NCBI GenBank assembly: GCA_036186865.1
Contig: AP025040.1
Span: 36,137,425-36,201,424 of the forward strand
Reading direction: 5' to 3'
Length of the DNA: 64,000 bases
DNA from: Eustoma russellianum
Taxonomy: Eukaryota > Streptophyta > Magnoliopsida > Gentianales > Gentianaceae
Each line of letters opens with the position of its first letter. The first letter of the stretch is position 1. The notes beneath the pieces were generated by a model. The model was given only the letters and a program-made list of their open reading frames with translations. It searched no databases and was not told the DNA's origin. The position numbers were made by a program, and so were the translations under genes. This document shows positions 46,753 to 58,216 of the stretch, piece after piece.

Positions 46753-47205
46753 TTTACAATATATGTGACGTGTTGGTGGTACGTCAGAATATAAGTGTAT
46801 AGTGTCTTTTTTAAAAACAAATATGGATATATAATATATATGTAATTGGCGTGTAAATTAAATGAAATGAGGAGACTTTCCATTTCAATTTTGTTGCCAT
46901 ATAACTCTCTCCAAATATGTCTTCATATAATGAACTAGTTAGTTCATTAACTTAAGCACTTCACTTAATGAACTAGTTTAGTTCATTAATCATAACACCT
47001 GAAAATAGTATAAAGACAACAAATGTTTGCCATATGATGTAAGCTTTAACGCTTCATGACTTGTTAGTACGATACCATTATATATAAATATGTAAAGCAA
47101 TTTTATCACATAAATATGTCAAATAAAATGTACTCATGCATTTCATAAGCACGTAACATTTTAAATCATGCATTTTCAAATCATTCATCCACCTTTATCT
47201 CAACA
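46753..47205 (-). repeat. S4 5' LTR, right part
   Basis: Resumes after T4 and ends CACCTTTATCTCAACA, followed by the GTTGC duplication. It holds the uninterrupted L2 target at 46917-46933. Confidence 0.92.
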
Positions 47206-47345
47206 GTTGCATGTCCGAGGAAGCTCCCAAGGGGCCAACCACTAGGAGCAAAGCAAAGGAATTGAAGCTGGATGCTCAATCCTTACTTGCTGAACTTTTG
47301 GAAGACCAAGAGAACAATGTTTTTGATTATTGGTGCTACCTTTAG
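47206..47345 (+). pseudogene. T3: old Ty3 pol C-terminus, right part
   Basis: Continues the frame from 30651-30779: CMSEEAPKGPTTRSKAKELK, LLAELLEDQENN, ending TAG at 47343-47345. GPTTRSKAK-type motifs are common near the C-terminus of plant Ty3 polyproteins. The first five bases are the S4 duplication. Confidence 0.75.
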
Positions 47346-47389
47346 AGCCTCTAAGCCTGGTTTGATGATGAAAAGAAGAGCATGGAATG

Positions 47390-47980
47390 GAGGGTGCGTG
47401 TGACTCAATGTCTAGGCATGTTCTCATGTTGATCGCTTTATATAAAGGTCTTGCATGACCTTATTTGCGGCCAAATTGGCTTGTAATCTTTCTAATTATA
47501 TTTTGGAGTCGTTTAAGATGTTTTTTAGAATAGTTTTGTACACGATAAAAAATTTGGTAGAAAATAGGAAAGTAGACTTTTCAAATATGGAATACGCCTA
47601 CTTCTAGAGTTTTCATAGGATGACCCCATCTTGTTAGTTTGGCCATAACTCTCTCACCCAAAGTCCTTTTCAAGTGATTCAAAATTCTATGTAAATTAGA
47701 CATCTGCTGCTACAACTTTTTTACATGACTTTATTGACAAATTTGGCTTCTAGATGACCAAGAATGCGTGTGTAAAATCAGATAGCGGTCGAAGAGTTTG
47801 ATCTCAAGTGAAAGTCTTACATTTTCCTATGTACATTAGTTTTAGCTTAACTTAGTCTATAAATAGGGCTTTATGTTGTCATTTTGAGCCATATTTGAAT
47901 AAAATTCTTTCATAAATTCGGCCAAGACTGATTAGCAAGGTGTTTCTTGTGTTTTTTTTCATCGTTGATCGAACTTAGAT
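47390..47980 (+). repeat. Probable T3 LTR (boundaries uncertain)
   Basis: It follows the T3 stop and a purine-rich GATGAAAAGAAGAGCATGG stretch. A candidate start is TGTTGATCGC at 47427. A clear TATA box, TCTATAAATAGGG, lies at 47856-47868. TATATCAGCG near 47982 could be a decayed primer site. No second copy was found to fix the ends. Confidence 0.4.
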
Positions 47981-48354
47981 TCTATATCAGCGTCTTGACA
48001 AAACGTTGTGGGAGAAATGAAATCTTTCAAACTTGAAGAAACGTTCAAGGGTGGTAAATCGTTATTGGAGCACAAAAAAGCTAAGTCCTTGGACATTGTT
48101 AGAACAAGGAAAAATCATATCTTTTGCATCATAAAGAACGCATCATAATTAGCTTAATGCTTGACTATTCAAATGATAAACAATGAGGTAAAAGGCTTTG
48201 ACTCATGATAGTAAAAAAGAGGAGGTAAAAGAAAATCGATTGAGTGAATCCAAACACGATGGGGAAAAAAGCAAAAAACATGTTGATTTGATTTTTCTAT
48301 CATATTCTCCTTTGTTGTGTTTGCATTATCCTTTGCTTTGTTTGTTTGAATGAT

Positions 48355-48830
48355 TTCAGATGTCAGAAGAATGCTTAGTTTTGTTCGTTTGAAGGAAGGT
48401 GAAGCACTCCAATGGTTCAAATGTGAAAAGGAGTAACAACTAAAAATCAACTCCATGATGATTATATAGCGATATACACTATTTGGTGAGTTTTGTGCTT
48501 CGAATGCGACATTGAGCAGCTGGAAAAGCGTATGGAAGAAAATGTTCTTGCTCAAGACAAAGCATAAGTGAATGGCATAGCACAGTGTTAAGGTATCAGT
48601 CTCTCTCTCATAAAAATCTAACCAAGTGGGAATACTATCATGAATTGTTAGATGACTTATATAATGCTTACATTGAAGAACATGATCAATTAATAATTCT
48701 TAGGTTTATTGTTGACCTAAACAAATAGATGGCTGACAAATTGCCAAGAGAGACCATTACAAATGTTTATGCATCATTTATCAAGAACCATAGAGAAAAA
48801 TTTAGCATCAAGTCAAATCGAAAGTCAACA
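48355..48830 (+). pseudogene. Decayed Ty3-type gag fragment
   Basis: In shifting frames, blocks follow the order of the plant retrotransposon gag domain: FVRLKEGEALQWFKCEKE (about 48373), then SSWKS, then KWEYYHELLDDLYNAYIEE and QLIILRFIVDLNK (about 48625-48728), then MADKLPRE. Several stops. It lies downstream of an LTR-like region that itself follows a pol tail. Confidence 0.5.
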
Positions 48831-48930
48831 TAAACATAAGGAATCTCATACTAGTGTTACCAATGTGCACTAGATTAGAGATAAGACGGGAGAAAAATCT
48901 AATAATGATTTGCACGAAACACATATTCAT

Positions 48931-49444
48931 AAAGATATAAATTTGCATGAAGTATTTGACAGCTTACATGAAAGTGTTTTCCAATGCTCAATTTGAACCA
49001 ACAAAAAAAAAAATCTGAGGTCGCAAGTGAACATGAATGGAGCGCCCTGCCTGGGACTAGGGTCTCGGTACGGTGCATCTGCCGTACTCTACAACGAGAA
49101 ATACAAGGTTTCGATAACATCTGTATGCGCATCGTTATAAACATATATCGGATAGCGGAAGCATCATAAAATAGAAGAAAATAAAACAAAGATATAAATT
49201 TGCATGAAGTATTTGACAGCTTACATGAAAGTGTTTTCCAATGCTCAATTTGAACCAACAAAAAAAAAAATCTGAGGTCGCAAGTGAACATGAATGGAGC
49301 GCCCTGCCTGGGACTAGGGTCTCGGTACGGTGCATCTGCCGTACTCTACAACGAGAAATACAAGGTTTCGATAACATCTGTATGCGCATCGTTATAAACA
49401 TATATCGGATAGCGGAAGCATCATAAAATAGAAGAAAATAAAAC
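48931..49444. repeat. 257-bp direct tandem duplication across an LTR edge
   Basis: 48931-49187 and 49188-49444 appear identical, including a run of A residues after GAACCAAC. Each unit has about 107 bp of flank and 150 bp of the T5 LTR terminus. The LTR continues only after the second copy. Confidence 0.95.
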
Positions 49445-49579
49445 ATCGACATAAGTACGAACTAATACATCCGAGGTAGTGTCAAAGGTACATCATTAGT
49501 GCAGAATATCATTAAGTACATAGTTGAATAACCAAAATACAAAAGCTGCCACTGCAGTCTACTAAACAGCTCTCTGAAC

Positions 49580-49629
49580 CTACTCCTTGGGCTCATCCTC
49601 TATGAACTCCAGCTCAGGGTCCTGCGGGT
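49580..49629 (-). other. T5 left-LTR short acidic frame
   Basis: After GCAG and two bases: PQDPELEFIEDEPKE and a TAG. Compared with T6 (62703-62752) there are no indels, and most differences fall at third codon positions. Confidence 0.35.
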
Positions 49630-49671
49630 CTGCATACTAAAATAATGTAGTGAGCGATAACGAATCGCTCA
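49630..49671 (-). promoter_or_regulatory. T5 left-LTR hairpin and acceptor-like AG
   Basis: Minus strand: TGAGCGAT, loop TCGTT, ATCGCTCA (49651-49671), then a T-rich tract ending TATGCAG. The same structure is present in the right LTR at 57349-57390. Confidence 0.45.
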
Positions 49672-52641
49672 GCAAGTATTTCTGCCCAGATTGATCAAGT
49701 GGATCATACATGGAGATCGGTGTAGTGGGGATAATACAGTGAAGCGTAGAGTAGATATCATTATGGAAATACAAACGAAGAATTCAATATAGATAAGCAG
49801 TACAGTAATCCAAACAGACACATCAACATATAAGAAAATAAGATTCACAGAAACAAATTCTAGATAAGCAATACCATAAGTCAGAAAGATACATCATTTT
49901 ACCATCTTTACTTTAGCAAATAATCTGTATCATTCTTGTGTACAATCTTCTAGGTTCAGTTTCATGTACTTGCTTGGTCATGCTTGGCAATGTAATAAGG
50001 AAGTCATAACTTAAGGGCACTAAGAGCTCATGGGACATGCTCGTGATGTATGCATCGCAAAACTTTCGAAAAAAATTTCATTTCATAGGTACATAAACAT
50101 GACACGACATGAATTGGCTATAACACATTTCGTAACATAAGAATGGTACCTACGACATACCGAATGACACCCCTAGTATCCTACAGTACCGTCTATGAAT
50201 CTCGATTGTCCAACCACGGTGTTACAATATGCATACCTCAGATTAATGGTAACGCGTTATGACTGAGACCTCGAGTCCCAGACGCGGTGTTAAAGTCAAT
50301 CATAACGTATTTTGCCCCTGATATCCTCCCCCTGGACAAGACATCTGGCAGCACACCATACAGAACGTCGTGGACGTGACAGAAAGGCAGAGCTGGACAA
50401 GGTGTTACACTCAGTCCACAGAACATGCATACACAGAAAGGAAGAGAACCCTTGTCCCTGACAAGGTGTTACACTCAACCATCGTGCATAAGTCGTATGG
50501 AATAATTCATCTCGCGGTACAATTCTTTATTTACGAAAACATTAAAACATTTCTTGTGATAATCATTTCGTAAACATGTTCATAAATAAAACTTGTTTTG
50601 TTTGAAAAAAAATCGGGATGACATTATGCTTATGAAATGCTTGGTTTCTCGACTGACTCCAAGGTCTTAACACACGCAGCTCCTACCCTTTTTTTAAATA
50701 TACAATAGTCGTATCATGTGTTATGTAAATTGATCGTTTTGTCCTTTTTGTCTTTCTTTAAGGGGCTCTCGGTTTTGGGGTTGAAAATAGCCCTTAGTAG
50801 TGTCTCATACTTCATCCTTATTTAATTAATATATTCCATTCTTAATTCCCTTTAGAACTTTCTAAGACAGCCCCTATGTCATCATGCTTAAAGTGGAAAT
50901 TACCCAAAGCTCCCCTGGGGACTAGTTTCGGCCAAATGGGCCAAAACAGCCCCCTTTTTATAATTTATCCTTTTTCACATTTATTAATTTGTCCATTCCT
51001 TGAATTATCATATATACCATGTATTTTTTTTATGGAAAGACAATTTTATTGAATCATATATACCATGTATTTTTACGCATATGTTTACATGAATATAATC
51101 ATCTAAAGATAACCATCACATTGATGCCAAAAAGGCTCTTTGGCCGAGAGTCCATAGACTCACCATCATTAAAGATAACCATCACATTGTCCATCACATT
51201 GTCCATCTTGTGCATGCATGCAAGTTGTAAATATAATCAACATTCATTTGTACCATAGTTTACCATAGATAAACATATCATGATGGTACATACATTTCAT
51301 GGATTAAACCTATTTGGCTTGCAACAAAACTACATCTCATAAGTATGATCTTCTGGTCCACATTGTGATGATGTTAGTATCATCTATACATGCAAGTCCA
51401 TAAAAGAACATCATCCATCCAAAAACATCTTTTGGACAATGTTCATCAAAATACACATCATGATGATGGTGATGAATCTATGGTCTTAGATGAAGACCCA
51501 AAAAAGCCCCATCTTAAAAGGCAACGGTGGGTAGGTTTTGCTGGTTCTTAAAGATGAAACTTTTGTGACATGCATTGTAGTATAATTTATATTCTGCCAT
51601 AGACATGCTTTAATATATAATCATGAAAATGTACTTTTATACATATAAAGACAAGACATTGATAATCATTCCAACATGCACATAAAGAAATGATGTCTTA
51701 GTAAGTTCTTAGTACGCTTTTCAAGCAAATGTACACATTTGCCTTCAGTTTGTATAAAAGAGGAGACATGCATGTTTTCCCTTAATTTTTTAGGCTATAC
51801 ACATCTCCTAGGGGCTACCCATCCAAGATTTTTGGCCATGCATGTCCTATTTGAATATCATTTTAACCATATTCATGAACTATACAAGAACAATACACAT
51901 GCATACATAATCTAAGCATGCATGTACAGTTTTCATAACTTGATGATAAAAGCTTCATTTTAACATATGCATGTATGATCCATCCTTTGATATGAATATA
52001 GGAGACTTATTTTTAAACATTCTTGAAGAAGCTAAGAAGAATACTTGCCTTTGATACTTGAATCTTACTCTAGGTAGTGAAAGTTTTCTTCTTTGTCCTT
52101 GGCTTGAGGATGCACTGTCTAGATGTCCATATGAGGGCCAAAGTTAGTTGTTTTTGAAGAAGAAAAGAGTATGGATGCTATAAAACTAATTCTAAATGTT
52201 TCTTACCTTTGAATCTCTTGAAGGTTCCAACTTTGTTCAACTTATCAACTCTTCCTACCTCCTTGTTGAAACTTATGGTCTGAGCCTAGAATGGGGAGGT
52301 GTTGACTGTTTTGTGAAGAATTAGGGATATAAAGGATGTGGAATAGATAGATATAGTGATTACCTTGAGGATTTAAGTGCATACACACTTGATTTGTGCT
52401 TGGAAAGGGAAGATTTCCATTTCCTTCTTGCCTTGGTGGTTACGGGTGGGAGAGGGAAGGAAGATGTAGAGGAGAAAACTTTGGGCTAGTGGGAGAGTGG
52501 AAGTGTAAGAAATAGAGAGAAGAAATATAAGATGGAAATGAATGGGAATTTGTAAGGAAGGAAGGTTCTTATGCCTATTTAATGCCGAAACCTTCATTCG
52601 GGGTTAAACGTTTCGGCATTAAACGACAATGTGACTTACAG

Positions 52642-53671
52642 CTCTTGCTATGGTCTTGGGCTATCTTCAACCTCTCACATATTATTCGACCATTATCCTT
52701 AGTCTGTTCCACCAATTCCAATCCTGTGATGGCCTTCTCCCCTACTTCATCCCAATATAGTGGTGATCGGCACTTCCACCCATACAACGCTTCAAAAGAT
52801 TCCATTCCAATAGAGTTGTGATAGCTGTTGTTATACAAAAAATTGATTAGCTTCAAAGTTATCCTAGCTACCACAAAAATCCAATACACAAGCACATAGC
52901 ATATCTTCCACGTCTGTATTGATCTCTTGGTCTGTCCATCGGTCTATGGGGGAATGCGGTACTCGTTCAAATCTCTGTGCCCATTGCGCACTGAAACGCA
53001 GTCAATAAGCTTGAAGTGAATCGCGGATCTCTATCGCAAACTATGCTCACCGGTACTCCATGCAAACTCACGACATCATCCATATACATATGTTCCAGCT
53101 TCTCCATCAATGGTCATGGGTAAGAAGTGGGTGGATTTGGTAAGTCTGTCCACAATTACCCATAATGTGTCATTGCCACCTCGCATCCATGGAAGTCCCG
53201 TGACAAAATCCATAGTGATATGTTCCCTTTTTCATTCAGGAATTTCTAACGGTTGTAAAAGTCCAGCAGGTTTATGATGCTCTGCCTTCACTTGTTGGCA
53301 TATCAAACACCACTCTACATATCCTGCAATTTGTCGTTTTATTCCATTCAACCAGTAACGCTGTTTCAAATCCTGGTACATTTGGGTGGCTCTGGGATGC
53401 ATCGACAGTCGTGAACTATGTGTCTTCTTCAGAACTTCTTTGCAGACATCGTCATCGTTGGGCACACATAGTCGTTTCCTGAACCACAAACTACGATCAT
53501 CAAGAACTGAAAATCATCTAATGGTGCTTGCCTAACTATGTCAGCAATCCTTGAGAACTCAGCATCCCTTTGTTGAGCATCCTTTATTCCGTCAACCACT
53601 GTTAGTGAAATCACTAATGTTGCAAAAGTGTTAGCGATGGATTCGACTTCATCTAATCCGAACTCAACCAT
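52642..53671 (-). pseudogene. T5 integrase, truncated and frameshifted
   Basis: Reads the region before integrase, then the zinc finger (THSSRLSMHP, CLICQQVKAEHH), then core sequence broken by frameshifts (about 52900-53230), then NNSYHNSIGMESFEALYG and YWDEVGEK up to RLKIAQDHSKS. Here the left LTR starts. About 150 residues that should follow are absent. Confidence 0.9.
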
Positions 53672-53674
53672 TTC

Positions 53675-55549
53675 TCATTCTAGAGGTGACTGTCTAGCAT
53701 GACTAGATTTTTGACTCAGCGCGTCCCCCACTTTGTTAGCTTTACCCAGGTGATAATTAAAAGGCACATCATAATCCTTGATTAGTTCGAGCCATCGGCG
53801 TTGCCTCATATTTAATTTCTTTTTGGTGAACATGTATTTCAAGCTCTTATCATCCATATATACTTTACACCGTTCCCCATGCAAGTAATGCCTCCAGATT
53901 TTGAGTGCAAATACTACAGCGGCCAATTCCAGATCGTGCACTGGGTAATTTTGCTCATACAGCTTTAGCTGTCTAGGCGCATAGGTAATAACTCGATCTT
54001 TATGCATCAGCACACAACCTAAGCCATTCCTGGACGCGTCACTGTAGACTACGTAACTCTCTCCAGCAACAGTCTGAGCCTGCACTGGAGTCATTGCCAA
54101 CGTCTGCTTAAGTTCAATGAAGCTCTTTTCACAATCAGTCGTCTATTCGAACCTCGCCTTTTTCTATGTGAGTTTGGTCAATGGTACTGCTATCTTAGAG
54201 AATTCCTCGACAAACATGCGGTAATATCCCGCTAGCCAAAGAAAAATTCGAACCTCAATGACATTAGTTGGTCGGAGCCATTCGATAATTGCTTCAATTT
54301 TCTTAGGATCCATTGATAGCCTGCCTTCGAGACAACATGTCCCAAGAAAGCGATGCTTCACAACCAGAACTTGCATTTGCTGAACTTAGCGTACAACTGT
54401 TTTTCCTGTAATATGCTCAGAATGGTTCGCAAATGCTCGGCATTAGTCTCTTCATCCGGGGAATAGACTAAAATGTCGTCAATAAAAACCACCACGAATT
54501 TATCTAGATGTTTGCGGGACACGGTATTCATGAGATCCATGAATGCTACTGGGGTGTTAGTCAACCTGAACGGCATCACCAGGAATTCATAGTGGCCATA
54601 ATGGGTTTGGAAAACCATCTTTGGTACGTCCTCGACCTTGATTTTTAATTGATGATACCGAGATCGAAGATCGATCTTGCTGAATATAGTCGCCCCTCTC
54701 AATTGGTCAACTAGGTCATCGATCCATGACAAAGGATACTTGTTCTTAATAGTAATCTTGTTCAACTCTCGGTAATCTATGCATTACCGCTGCTGCATCT
54801 TTCATCTTTACAAACAACACAGGGGCTGCCCAGGTGACACACTGGGACGAATAAACTTTTTATCGATTAGCTCTTATAACTATTCTTTGAGTTCCTTTAA
54901 CTCTGCTGGAGCTATTCTATACAGAGCTTTAGAGAATGGTTCTGCTCCAGCACCACGCTAATTTCAAACTCGATCTCCCAGTCTGGTGGCAAGCCTGGTA
55001 AATCATTAGGAAATACTTTCGGAAACTCTCGGACTACTGGAATGTCGTTCAGTGTTGGTGCCTCTGACTCAGATCCCAATGCATATACTAAGAATCTGTG
55101 TCTCCTTTCTTCAATGCTTGGAAAGCCTATACGGCTATCAAATACACATTCCTCGTAGCTCATAGCTTTTCTCAGCTTACTATTATACTGATAGGTAACC
55201 TCTTCCTGTCGTGGGTTCTGAATTACTACTTGCTTCTTCCGGCAATCTATCTGAGCATGGTTATGAAACAACCAGTCCATACCCAAAATCATGTCGAAAT
55301 CTCCCATCTGTATCGGAATCAGTGTCGCCCTAAAGTGCTGGCCTCCATTTCTATTCCACAATTCTTATACAGATGGTGAGACGTTATGATCTGGTCTCCA
55401 GCTTCCTGAACCCTATAGGGGGTTTCCAACCAAGTCAGGCAGCTGTTTAGGTTCTTAGAAAACATTCTTGATATGAAAGAGTGGGTTGCACCACTGTCGA
55501 ATAGTACATTTGCTAGTATGTTATTTACTAATATCGCACCTGAATCCAC
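53675..55549 (-). pseudogene. T5 protease, reverse transcriptase and RNase H
   Basis: Protease: VLFDSGATHSFIS with catalytic DSGA (near 55480). A linker (MILGMDWL) follows. RT: KYPLSWIDDLVDQLRGA, FSKIDLRSRYHQ and the catalytic FIDDILVYS (about 54465-54490). RNase H: YVVYSDASRNGLGCVLM, HDLELAAVVFALKIWRHYL and LGKANKVGDALSQKSS. Several frame changes and stops separate the blocks (near 54912, 54765, 54360 and 54110). Confidence 0.92.
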
Positions 55550-55689
55550 TCAAATACACGTATAGAATTTCTATGTTAACACATAATACTCTATCATGAA
55601 TTTCCAACACATATAAATAGCACGTTGTAACAATCAACAGACAATGTTAATCATGCTAAAATAACACAACTGACAATACCTATTACAAC

Positions 55690-56780
55690 GTCGTGTGCTT
55701 CCTCCACTTCAGCATCTGTCATGATATGGACTCGGGCATTATCCCAGGGATGTCCTCCCTGCTGCTACTGCTTCTGTCTCTCGGGGCACTCTGTGATCAT
55801 ATGTCCTGTCTTGCCACATCCAAAACATGCTCCGCTTCTTTTTCGACATTCACCGGGATGATTCTTCAGATAGGTCAAGCATTTAGGAAAAGCTGGCTAC
55901 GTCATATTCTGTTGTCGCTGAGGTATAACCTGTCTGGACCCTTGCGTCTGACATTGATACTAAGGTTGTCTGTCTGATTCCTTATGGAACTTAGTTCTCT
56001 TCCCAGACAGTCAATTCGTAACATTCGAGGCCTCTTGCCTCAGTTTTCCTCGTTCCTCCGATCAATGTCCTGTTCTACCCGGTAACAAGAATCCAACAAC
56101 TGATCAAAGTTTTCTGGATTTGCATTCACAATCCAAGTCCTGACCTTTGAGCTGAATCCCCGTTCAAACTTGATCATTTTGAATATTTCATCTGTCATCA
56201 CAAATGGAACATATCGACCCAGAGCCGTAAAACGGTTTGCATACTCTGAGACAGTCATCACAAAAGGTGGAATGTAAAATTTTCCGAAATCGTCCACAAA
56301 TCTCTCCCAGGCAACAGGTCTGGGCAAGGGATGAATGTTGGTTTTCCACCATTGAATGGCCTCGCCAATCAAGAATGGACAGATAATCTGCGCTTTGACC
56401 TCCTCTTGAATTCATAGTAGATGGAAACGATTCTCGACCTCATCCAACCACTTTTCAGCTTCATCTGGGTCATGTGCCCTTTAAAAACTCGGCACCCGTG
56501 TTCTCTTGAGTTCTCCAAAATAGTACCGAGTTCCTATGTGCTGCTGTAGAGATTGTCGGGGTGGTGGAGCAGGTGCAGCCTTGGCATTATCAACTGCCTG
56601 ACCCAACTGGATCATGGCATCAAAGAAGGCCTGTGGAATTCCTCCGGGGCCTTGCGCCTGGGGAGGTGGAACCTGTTCTGGTGTTGGTGGCAATGGGTCC
56701 TCAGTTGGGGATGCCGGTGGTGGTGGAGGTAACCGTGCTGATCTGTTTGCACGTGATCTGCCTCGTGGTCTTGAAGCCAT
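55690..56780 (-). pseudogene. T5 gag
   Basis: Starts at an ATG at 56780 (MASRPRGRSRANRSARLPPP), followed by a Pro-rich tail, the gag domain in broken frames (GEAIQWWKTN, AWERFVDDFGKFYIPP, YANRFTALGRYVPF, KFERGF) and a CCHC knuckle, minus-strand CFGCGKTGHMITEC near 55780-55825. Frameshifts and stops near 56481, 56415 and 56040. Confidence 0.9.
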
Positions 56781-57000
56781 CCTATTGACACAGTTAATTC
56801 ACATCATCATTCTACCTTAACCATAAAATTTTTAATCTAAATTTTTATTCATGATTAGGGATTAGATCCTAACAAACCGTTCTAGTGACCCTATTCTTAG
56901 GCTGCCTCACTCAATCTAAGATCAATCTTAAACTCTATGATCATAGCCTGCATACATGTCGTTGTTTATCTTTTCTTGCCTGCTGTAAATCTGGACCCTT

Positions 57001-57015
57001 GGCTCTAATACCACC
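57001..57015 (-). other. T5 primer binding site
   Basis: Minus-strand GGTGGTATTAGAGCC directly follows the 5' LTR end. The matching T6 site is GGTGGTATCAAAGCC, so both are close to the Met-tRNA form. Confidence 0.88.
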
Positions 57016-58216
57016 TATAGTGCCCCACCCGGGACTAGGGTTCTTGGCACGGTGCACCCGCTGTACTCTGCTACGAGAAGTACAAGGCGCGATAAGATCT
57101 ATATGCGCATCATCATAAACATGTATCAGATAGTGGAGCACCATAAAATAAACGAAAATGAAACGTCGACATAAGTAAAAACTAATACATCCGAGCTAGT
57201 GTCAAAGGTACATCATCAGTACAGAATATCATAAGTACAGAGCTGAATAACCAAAATGCAAAAGCTACCACCGTAGTCTACTAAACAACTCTCTGAACCT
57301 ACTCCCTGGGCTCATCCTCTATGAACTCCGACTCAGGATCCTACGTGTCTGCATAGTAAAATAATCGGGTGAGCGATAACGAATCGCTCAGCAAGTTTTT
57401 CTGCCTAAATTCAGCAAGTGGATCATACATGTGTAAAAGGGTAGTGGAGATAATATAGTGAAACCCAGAGTAGATATCATTCATGGGAAAAACAAACGAA
57501 GAATTAAACATAAATAAGCAATATAGTAATTCGAAAAGATACATTAACATATGAGGAAATAAGATTCACATAAACAAATTCTAGATAAGAAATACTGTAA
57601 ATCAGACAAATACATCAATTTATCATCTTTGCTTTAGCACATAATCTGTATCATTCTTGCGTACAATCTTTTAGGTTTAGTTTCATGTACTTGCTTGGTC
57701 ATGCTTGGCAACATAATAAGGAAGTCATAACTTAAGGGCACTAAGAGCTCATGGGACATGCTCGTCATGTATGCATCGTAAAACTTTCTGAAAACATTTC
57801 ATTTCATACTTACATAAACATGACATGACATGAATTGGCTATAGCACTTTTCGTAACATAAGAATGGTACCTATGACATGTCGAATGACTCCCTGAGTAT
57901 CCTTCAGTACCGTCCATGAATCTCGATGGTCCAATCACAGTGTTACATAATACGTATCTCGGATTAATGGTAACGCATTATCACTGAGATCTTGGCTCCA
58001 AGACATGGTGTTAAAGTCAATCATAACGTCTTTTGCCCTTGATATCCTCCCCCTGGACCAGACATCAGGCAGCACACCATACAGAACGTCGTGGACGTAA
58101 CGTAAAGGCAGAGATCCCTTGTCCCGGACAAGGTGTTACACTCAGCCCACGGAACATGCATATACAAAAGGGCAGAGAACTTTTGTCCCTTACAAGGTGT
58201 TACACTCAGCCATCGT
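57016..58216 (-). repeat. T5 5' LTR (right), interrupted by T6
   Basis: Antisense LTR beginning TATAGTGCCCC (plus strand). It aligns with 49295-50480. Its acidic frame (57299-57348) carries a CAG-to-TAG nonsense change. T6 is inserted after CAGCCATCGT. The last five bases, ATCGT, are the expected T6 target duplication. Confidence 0.88.
57349..57390 (-). promoter_or_regulatory. T5 right-LTR hairpin and acceptor-like AG
   Basis: The same 8-bp stem and 5-nt loop as at 49651-49671, followed by CACCCGATTATTTTACTATG and CAG. Confidence 0.45.

Larger units (their letters stand above)
30780..47205 (-). mobile_element. S4: old Sirevirus-type copia element carrying three later insertions
   Basis: Minus strand, flanked by GTTGC (30775-30779 and 47206-47210). 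LTRs (30780-33598; 40127-42337 plus 46753-47205) differ clearly, roughly 8-10% by eye. The interior keeps only RT and RNase H: from the primer site the sequence jumps to the linker just before RT, so gag, protease and integrase are gone. L2 lies in its left LTR, L1 in its RT and T4 in its right LTR. Confidence 0.92.
49295..52641 (-). repeat. T5 3' LTR (left), antisense
   Basis: On the minus strand it starts TGTAAGTCACATTGTCG and ends GGGCGCTCCA; part of its end is duplicated at 49038-49187. It contains a GC-type donor-like AAAG|GCAAGT (52043-52053), the GGTGTTACAC tandem region (about 50210-50490), the hairpin at 49651-49671 and the acidic frame at 49580-49629. It has no long reading frame. 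Confidence 0.82.
49038..58216 (-). mobile_element. T5: decayed Ty3/chromovirus element, interrupted by T6
   Basis: Minus strand. Left (3') LTR 49295-52641, interior 52642-57015, right (5') LTR 57016-58216, cut by T6 and continuing beyond the window. The interior has the full Ty3 order gag, protease, RT, RNase H, integrase, but the integrase end, any chromodomain and the polypurine tract are missing at the join with the left LTR. The LTRs differ by roughly 10%. An alternative is that the left LTR belongs to another element. Confidence 0.8.

Noticed and set aside
48169..48555. A 128-codon minus-strand open frame.
   Set aside because: It lies antisense to the gag-like block, is rich in Phe, Ser and Ile as expected from AT-rich DNA, and has no recognisable motif.
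49295..52641. T5 left LTR as a solo LTR inserted into T5 integrase.
   Set aside because: The bases outside its two edges (ATGAA and GCTCT) do not match as a target duplication, and no T5 integrase sequence continues on the far side. A truncated element with its own LTR fits better, though not with certainty.
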